Positions 57,515-64,000 of a stretch of DNA of 64,000 nucleotides are shown in pieces (the first letter of the stretch is position 1; each line of letters starts with the position of its first letter). The notes under the pieces are model-generated. The model was not told where the DNA came from. It did not search any database and was given only the letters and a program-made list of their open reading frames with translations. Location of the stretch: NCBI RefSeq assembly GCF_047948215.1, contig NC_134465.1:54137341-54201340 (forward strand). The letters are read 5' to 3'. The DNA is from Lycorma delicatula (Eukaryota > Arthropoda > Insecta > Hemiptera > Fulgoridae). The position numbers were made by a program, and so were the translations under genes.

Positions 57515-58659
57515 TTTATCACCAGTAATTACCCATTTAACAGATCTTGGTCAGTTTCAGCCTATTTAATCGGTTCTTGGGACACCAATTCAGTGTTGTC
57601 TCTGTTGGTCTGACGACAATTTCGGAATGAATTTCATAGACACTCGAAACATGTTCAAATCTTCAGTTAAAATTCACTGAACCACGGAGAAACTTAAATT
57701 CGGTTCATCAGCCACCTTCCCAATAGTAGGTCTACAGTAACGGCACACTAAACCATTAACCTTCACAATGTTCTCATTGGTTTTTGAAATGGAAGGCTGG
57801 TTGGACCAGGGATCATCTTCGACTGATTTTCGGCCATCTTTGAATCTGTTGACCGGATTAAATTTTTAACCAGCTTAGACATTTATTCCTGAAAGCTGTT
57901 TTTCAATAGTTCATAAAATTCCAAAACTGATTTCCCAATTTTCAAACAAAATCTGATACATTATCATTGTTCCATTTTTTCATCCATTTTGCAAAATCAA
58001 TAATTCACCGAGAACCGAAAACACATCTTTACTCACCAGCATGCCATTCTCTACTGAACAAAAATATTCAGATGATCTTTTCAGGACGTTTGAAGGGCAA
58101 AACAAGCTTCTCCTGCCACAACTGCGGGCAAACCTATCTCCTCCTATTCAGCAGTAACTTTCCAGACACATCTTGTATAACTTTAAAAACTTCAAATAAT
58201 AGATATAATGTTAAAATATAGGATGAAACCCTACTATTAGCAGGGTTGATACTAAGTAAAGTAGTAGATTGATACTAGGAGGTAATTTAACTGAGGCATA
58301 CTACTCGTAGTAGGTATGTTAAATTCTAAGGATTAAGCAGCTATTATTACAATCAGAATTATATCTTCTAAGTACTATATGAATGCCAGTTGAATAGTTT
58401 AAAATTTGATGATTATTCTTTTAATAATGTCCACTTGTAAAGCTTAGCAATTTTGTTCCCAACTCTCTTGAAGTTTTCATTTCACTTCATACATTTAAAA
58501 TATTCAATATATATATATATATATTTATTTTGTTCAATTTTATATACTTAAGTAGTACTGAAATAATGCCTAAATTAAAGTAATGCTTATTGATCTGTAA
58601 ATTTTGATGCTTCATGTGTGAAGTTCATGAGACTGATAAAAAGTTCTTTGTATTTACAG

Positions 58660-59545
58660 AAATTGAACAATGGATGTGTCACGTAAAGAAAGGGCAGTTA
58701 TAAAATTTTTAACAAAAGAGGTATTTACAGCTGAAAATCCATGGTTGGTTCAGACACCTGTATGAGAAGGAACGAATGAACATGAACATGTTAAAAAGTC
58801 GGTTAATAACTTTAAGAAAGGAAAAACTTTCATGGATGATAAATAATATAGTGGAACTATAATAATATAGTTTTCATCAGTCAGTGACTGATGAAAACCA
58901 ACAGTGAGTTGATAATACATTTTGTGCAGATCACATTATGCGAAACTGCTGTAGCCTTGAATTGTGGCCATAATGCTGTGGAGAGGACCTAGACTACAGG
59001 AAAGTATGTGAAGAACTGCTGACCATGTTTAAGTTGATGTGCAGTACTTTTTTTTTAATATTATGGCTGAAGATGAAGCTTCAGTGTATCAATAATACTC
59101 TGAGACTAAGAGATAGTTGTTTGAAGTGGTAACACAATACTTCACCTAAGCTTACAAAGTTCAAACATCATGAGTATCCAGCAAAGGTGTAATTTTGTTG
59201 GTTTCTGTTGAACAGGACTCAATGGTGAATAGTGAGCATTATATTATGTCATTAAAAACCTCTGAGAACCCCATTAGAAAGAAAAGTCCTGAGAAAAATC
59301 TTCATGCTGTTAAACCATATCGTGATAATTGTAGAACTCACACATCTCTAGCCACAAACCAAAGCTTTGCACAAATGGTTGTGCCAGTGGTTCCTACCCC
59401 TATAGATCTAATCTTGCACCATTAGATTTTCACCTCTTTGGTGCAATAAAAGATACTCTTTGAGATATCGGGTTCATGATATAGAAGGATAAAAGATGCC
59501 ATTACAACATTATCTTTCATCTCTTCTAAACTGACTTCCACTATA
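58660..59545 (+). mobile_element. Mariner fossil (plus orientation)
   Basis: Starts MDVSRKERAVIKFLTKEVFT (58671) with the HTH region continuing VKKSVNNFKKGKTFMDDK. Later pieces: SVYQ and YSETKR ('YDPETKRQ'), GVILLVSVEQDSMVNSEHYI (59190), EKNLHAVKPYRDNCRTHTSL (second Asp kept, 'HDNARPHTS'), LAPLDFHLFGAIKDTL near 59415 (third Asp kept). Frameshifts and stops throughout. No TIR pair recognised. Confidence 0.75.
58870..58898. repeat. Perfect 14-bp palindrome, 1-nt spacer
   Basis: GTTTTCATCAGTCA / TGACTGATGAAAAC around a single G, within the mariner HTH region. Confidence 0.95.
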
Positions 59546-59592
59546 AACAGTATAAAAAAAACCATTTATCAAGAACCATTTTTATTCCTTTT

Positions 59593-60050
59593 TTTCATAG
59601 CCTTCAGAACCACCATAAGGTATAACTTCAGAGGAAGAATGTGGATGATATGTATGAATGAAAATGAAGTGAAGTCTTGTATAGTCTCAGGTTGACTATC
59701 CTTTTATATAGATTTGAACACCAGATCATGTAATACTGGTGTTCTTTGGTGGTTGACTTTCAATAAACCACACATCTCAGAAATGGTTGACCTGAGACTG
59801 TACAAGACTACACTTCATTCAGATTCATACATACCATCTTCATTCTTCACCTTCTCAAGTAATACCTTACAGTGGTTCTGATGACTAAATAGAAAAAGAG
59901 AGAGAAAGGTCAAACATCCTGAGATGTGGTGTGTGCACTCAAGATCAAGTATTCAAATATGTATAAAAGTAACTGCCTTTACACGAATTTGAACCTGATT
60001 GAGGCTGATTTGCAATGTTGAGTTCACCAATAGATCAACATAGGTGGATT
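59593..60050 (-). repeat. SINE S1 copy interrupted by a second, opposed SINE S1 copy
   Basis: The outer copy is inverted: 59596-59703 (cagaaccaccataaggtata ... gttgactatcc) resumes at 59921 (catcctgagatgtggtg ... gttcaccaatagatcaacat). The inner copy is in + orientation (59706-59900: gttgactttcaataaaccac, acctgagactgtacaagact, tgatgactaaatagaaaaag). The outer copy continues without loss across the insertion, with ctatcc/acatcc at the edges as a possible target duplication. Confidence 0.8.
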
Positions 60051-60404
60051 ATTATTCACCTGGATTACGTTAATTACTAAATAAAAATTGATGAAATGGT
60101 TGTTCATAACTATGTTACCAACTTGATAACGTTTGGTAATATATCAACATGTCAATATTTCAACATCTCATATTTCACCTTCTCTGACCATCTCTCTCTC
60201 TAATTAATGATTATTTATATAAAACAGTAAACTTGGTTGATAGACTCAAATGGAATGAATGATTAATTTTGATTAATGCAACAATATTTGTGAGGGGGAA
60301 GCAGAAAGAGGAAAAAGATTTTTTAAATAAAATTGATTTATACTGGGATTCAAAACAAGAGATCTAAAACATCTGTAAAACTGATATTTTTCTCCTATAA
60401 TGCT

Positions 60405-60710
60405 TTTTTCTTTTTCTGTTTAACCTCCAGAACTACGGTAAGATATTACTTCAGAGTATGAATGAGAAAAATATGTATGAATGTAAATAAAGTGCAGTCT
60501 TGTACAGTATTAAGTCGAAAAATGAAAATTAAATGTATGGTTAATTGAAATCCAACCTCCAAAGAACACTGGTATCCAGAATCTAGATTGAAATCCGTAT
60601 AAAATTAACTGCCTTTACTGGATTTACTAAGATTTAATCCTTAGAACTCTCGACTTCAAAATCAGCTGATTTGCAACGACAAGTTCACCATTACAGCAAC
60701 CCGGTGGGTG
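60405..60710 (-). repeat. SINE S1 family copy, near full length
   Basis: tttttctgtttaacctccag, gatattacttcagagtatga, tatggttaattgaaatccaa, cttcaaaatcagctgatttg, and head caacccggtgggtg. Confidence 0.85.
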
Positions 60711-61584
60711 CTTCTGTAATGCTGACTTGACACAGCAGACAATAATTAAAAAATACAAAAATAAAATAACAAAAGTTTGTAAAAACAGGAAAATTATTAT
60801 TTAAAATTTTATAAATATTTATCATGTTAAATCAAGATATCTGCATTCTTTTAAATTTATTTCAGTTATGCACAATACAATTTTTAATGAAAATAATATT
60901 GCGGTGGCATGAGTCAGTTTGCACTTTTAATCAAACTATAAAATAATTTTTGCTCATCCCAAGTAGTGACCTGTGTCAATATATCTTTTTAAATACTGTT
61001 TATTAATTTTAGGTATACATTTTTTAAACAATAATAAATATTTATAATTGATCACTTAATAAAAGAGGTTTGAGCAGACACGCTTAGTTGCCAATTTATT
61101 GTAGACAAGATGTAAAACTTAAGCAGCCCATTTTCAGCTATTTAAATTAAGTTTTTCTGTTAAAAGTACATTTCATATTTAATAGGTCTATTTTAATTTT
61201 CAGTAACTAACTATGCCATATCATAAATTTATCAAAAATTACTTTTTTCCACCTGAATTACTAGATAAAAACTTGTAATTTTATTTATCTAATTAATTAT
61301 TTTTACTTACTTTCTATATTACAACACATTCCATTTTCATATATATAATATTTTTGATTATCTGATGATGTCTACTTGGTCTCTACTTTTAATAAGATAA
61401 AATTTTGTATTGTTTATAAATTACCTCAAGAAAAATAATTAATCTCATTATAAATAAATACAGTAATGCTTGCTCATAACTATTTTACAAATTATTTGAT
61501 ATTATTAGGGGTCTAATATTATAAGCATAAACAGTTTTATACATAAAAATCTATAATAACTAACCTGCTTACTTTCACTCAGCC
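60711..61584. other. Unassigned AT-rich sequence
   Basis: No ORF, TIR or SINE recognised. Confidence 0.45.
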
Positions 61585-62300
61585 GGTTTCTCAACTAGAT
61601 AGAAAATTGCACAAGAATGATGTGCAATTTATCTGGACTTTCGAAAAGCTTTTGATAAGGCAGATAATAATTTTCTGTGTAAAGCATAAGAATGGGTCCT
61701 CTAATGAACTACTTGTCTTTTTTGAGTCCTACTTAAAAATTGAGCTGCGTGTTATTTTTTAAAATGGCCAATCTATAGTTCTGAAATGATAAAGATGTCC
61801 CATAAAGTAATTAACCTAGGCCCTTTATTATTTCTCTATACTTATTAATGACTTGCCTTCACATCTGAATTATTTACAAAATCTGATATCAAAATGTAAA
61901 GGCCAATAGATGAAAAGAACGAATGTTTATTTCTCAAAAAAGAGTTGAATGTAGAAAAGTGTGTAGGATTTCCAATAGGCAGTTATCCTAGTTTTTTTAT
62001 ACTCTTGTTCATGTACAATTAGAACTTATCGAATCGATTAGAGAGCTTTGTGTCTTTATTGATTCTGGTTTGACATATAAAAATTGTGTTAATAAGATTG
62101 TAAATGAAGGAAAGAAGTTACTTAGTTTTTTGATTCATAATATGAAATACTTTCACAATGTAAATGCACAATCAGTTTATTTAATTTTTTGGTTCGTTAA
62201 AAAATCAAAGTGGCGCACTTGTTTGGAGTCATTATCATTACATGCTAAATATATTCATAATATTGAACTGATAAAAAAAAGCTTTTGCTGTATAATATTG
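61585..62300 (+). mobile_element. Jockey-like LINE relic (RT fragment)
   Basis: The + strand reads 'IWTFEKLLIRQ' with the frame-corrected 'DF.KAFDKAD' near 61640. Next come the 'K-D-V-P-stop-S' remnant of 'RGVPQGSVLGPLLF' near 61790, then INDLPSHLNY, ESIRELCVFIDSGLTYKNCV (62030), NKIVNEGKKLLSFLIHN, and YIHNIELIKKSFCCIILL (62250). These fit the thumb/C-terminal region of jockey/CR1-type RTs. Ends where the foldback element begins. Confidence 0.65.
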
Positions 62301-62302
62301 CT

Positions 62303-62610
62303 AATAAATATTTTTTCAGCCTCTGCAAAGCACAGAATTAGAGAAACACTCTTACCTTTAATCTTTTACTGCATCAAAGTGCTTTCAAGCCTAAGCCCAT
62401 CCTCTAAAATAAATTTATTTTAAACAAACAATTTTTACAAAATGTAAAAAACTAAAAATTTTTATTGTTTAAATGTAAACAGTTTAAGAATTATAAAAAA
62501 ACCATCACTGAGAATGGGCTTAGACTCAAAAACGCTTTGATGGAGTAAAAGATTAAAAGTAAGAGTGTTTCTCTAATTCTGTGCTTTGTGGAGGCTGAAA
62601 GAATACTATA
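62303..62610. mobile_element. TIR/foldback element family F, copy B
   Basis: Left arm about 62309-62405 (ttttttcagcctctgcaaag, gaaacactcttacctttaat, caagcctaagcccatcctc) pairs with the inverted right arm about 62505-62601 (gaatgggcttagactcaaaa, gtaagagtgtttctctaatt, gtgctttgtggaggctgaaa). This gives roughly 95-bp arms and a ~100-bp AT-rich centre. It shares interior and flank sequence with copy A at 27129. Confidence 0.8.
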
Positions 62611-62690
62611 ATGTATATATAGATATTTATGTACAGAGGAAGAAAAAATGGACTATATAAAGTTTAACCTAAATAAATATACACTTAATT

Positions 62691-63944
62691 TTAATATATA
62701 TATATTTTTAATTTCATTTTTTAAATTTACTTATGTCCATCTTAATGATTACTTAAAAAAATTGCTCCATACATTATTTATTGTGAAATCATTATGGATT
62801 ATGTGTGATATCACGAGTTTGCTGTTTATAGATAACATCTTCAATAATTTTAATATTTTTTCAGAAATTTTTATAACATCTTCAATAATTTTAATATTTT
62901 TTCATAAATTTTTATATTTTGTGAATAAGAAAAAAAAATTATTTTCTCCACCATAAGAACTATTCTTTAATTAGATCTCTGGGCCTTTTTAATTATTTGT
63001 ATTCTTATTTGGATATTTTCAACATATTTCAAGATTTTTGTTGTGTATTGCTAGACAAATTAGCGAGATTGATTTATTTCACTTTATTCTTCTTCTATTC
63101 CTTATAAAATCTTTCATTTTCTTTACTTCATCATACTCATCTGTTATTCAAGGTTAATGTGGAAAGTTTTTGTAAAATATATTATGGCATTTTGAGGTAA
63201 TTACTGTATAATTCTATAGTAACTACGTGGATTGCATAATTTGTAATTAATCTTTGACATAGGTGATTTTAACATGATATTGTCAAAAATTTATTTTTTT
63301 TAAACTTAATTGTTATAACCAGATAACATAACATTTTTCTGTTTAGTTTAGAGAGAAATATTAAATTAATTAGTTGGGAATCTGACTCATTTTTCTTTTT
63401 TTTTTATTTAGAATTAGCTGAATCAAGAAGTGAAGTTTAGTACAGAATTACAAACTTATTGTATATGAATGATTTATTTTTCTTTTCTAAATTTGTTAAG
63501 TCAATCGCTACCCATGCAACATGGAGTGTGTATGTGTGTATATATATGTAATCATATTGAATGCTTTTTTTTTGTATTATCAGTTGATTGTAATGATACA
63601 ATGTATTATATAGAACATGATTGCAGTTTTGTTGCAACAAGGGTTATGGATATGTAACCTTGAATGCACACAAGATTCAATAAAAGTATTCATATAATGT
63701 TGCAAGAGTTACTTAAATAAAAAGTGGCTGAAAATTGGTAATAAATTAACATTCTGGCAAAATATTTCATATACAATAAAATTATGTTGTTGAAAATGTT
63801 TATAATTCAATCATAAAAAAATTGTCTGTATACCATCTGAAAAACTGCTATTTGTGTTGGTAAAGGTTCAGTTTGTACAATTTTAACATGCATATGGCGA
63901 CTTAAAATTTGATGAAAAATTATTATCCCTGCTTATTCTTTATA
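62691..63944. other. Unassigned AT-rich sequence
   Basis: Only the 41-bp tandem duplication and short AT-rich open frames, which are probably chance. Confidence 0.45.
62832..62913. repeat. Tandem duplication, 41-bp period
   Basis: ataacatcttcaataatttt followed by aatattttttca(g/t)aaatttt occurs twice back to back with one mismatch. Confidence 0.92.
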
Positions 63945-64000
63945 CCTTTACTTTCTTTTTCCTGTTTAGCCTCCGGTAACTACCGTTTAGATAATTCTTC
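63945..64000 (-). repeat. SINE S1 family copy, cut by the window end
   Basis: ctttttcctgtttagcctcc then ggtaactaccgtttagataa; same tail as the copy at 19069-19370. Confidence 0.8.

Larger units (their letters stand above)
56880..58230 (-). mobile_element. Mariner fossil (minus orientation)
   Basis: Minus-strand pieces: 'WKLGNQFWNFMNY' and KTAFRNKCLSW (about 57930-57880, HTH region), SRVYEIHSEIV-like SVYEIHSEIVV (57640), DSWVYMYDPDSWVYKYDPET (57500-57430, the 'GDESWVYGYDPETK' motif, tandemly repeated), ADSQPRIL, VLHHDNTSAHFGFSIAEI (57210; second Asp intact) and PGDFYVFPKL near 57095 ('APCDFFLFPKLK'). Many stops. Back-to-back with a different mariner at 58640. Confidence 0.72.

Noticed and set aside
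62648..62956. 102-codon + strand ORF, hydrophobic
   Set aside because: Phe/Ile/Asn-rich product contains a tandemly duplicated AT-rich segment; best explained as a chance frame.

Overview
This window is eukaryotic nuclear DNA, almost certainly from an insect with a large, AT-rich, transposon-laden genome. Evidence is GT-AG introns with pyrimidine tracts, AATAAA signals, tRNA-derived SINEs, several mariner subfamilies, hAT and Merlin-like DNA transposons and R1/I/jockey-like LINEs. A hemipteran is my guess; the sequence alone does not prove it. There are no operons, CRISPR arrays, phage or bacterial genes.

Two host genes are visible, converging tail to tail. (1) On the + strand, five phase-consistent exons between 5903 and 32105 give the C-terminal half of a Rabin8/RAB3IP/GRAB-like Rab guanine-nucleotide exchange factor. 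It ends at a TGA at 32103-32105 with AATAAA signals just after. The N-terminal Sec2 coiled-coil exons must lie left of the window. (2) On the - strand, three phase-consistent exons (48089-47956, 44418-44264, 39525-39226) form the 3' end of a basic, Gln/Pro-rich, probably nuclear protein that I cannot name. Its 5' exons were not found and probably lie to the right.

Almost everything else I can identify is repeat. About 0.6-1.0 kb is a fragment of a TE-type ORF; 1.9-2.6 kb is an unclassified element with 13-bp terminal inverted repeats; 2.9-4.1 kb is a mariner fossil; 6.1-8.6 kb is a complete-ended hAT fossil. A LINE relic lies at 12.3-13.6 kb, an old inverted-repeat element at 15.3-16.7 kb, LINE copies at 22.5-23.4 and 28.4-29.7 kb, and a deleted mariner at 25.1-26.1 kb. 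Downstream of the Rab GEF are more mariners (30.9-31.8, 32.6-33.3, 33.4-34.7 kb), then a decayed R1-like LINE (34.8-37.9 kb). The introns of the - strand gene hold a second copy of the 13-bp-TIR element and an I-like LINE with an RNase H domain (45.2-47.0 kb). From 48 kb to the end there are a third LINE copy, mariner pieces, a Merlin/IS1595-like fossil (54.4-54.9 kb), two back-to-back mariners (56.9-59.6 kb), a jockey-like fragment and a foldback element. About ten copies of one tRNA-derived SINE family are scattered throughout.

I see no new multi-gene system. The features most worth following up are the many short, near-perfect palindromes and tandem duplications; two LINE copies sharing both a 5' end and a +5-bp indel; the two unclassified TIR families; the Merlin fossil; and the unidentified - strand gene.
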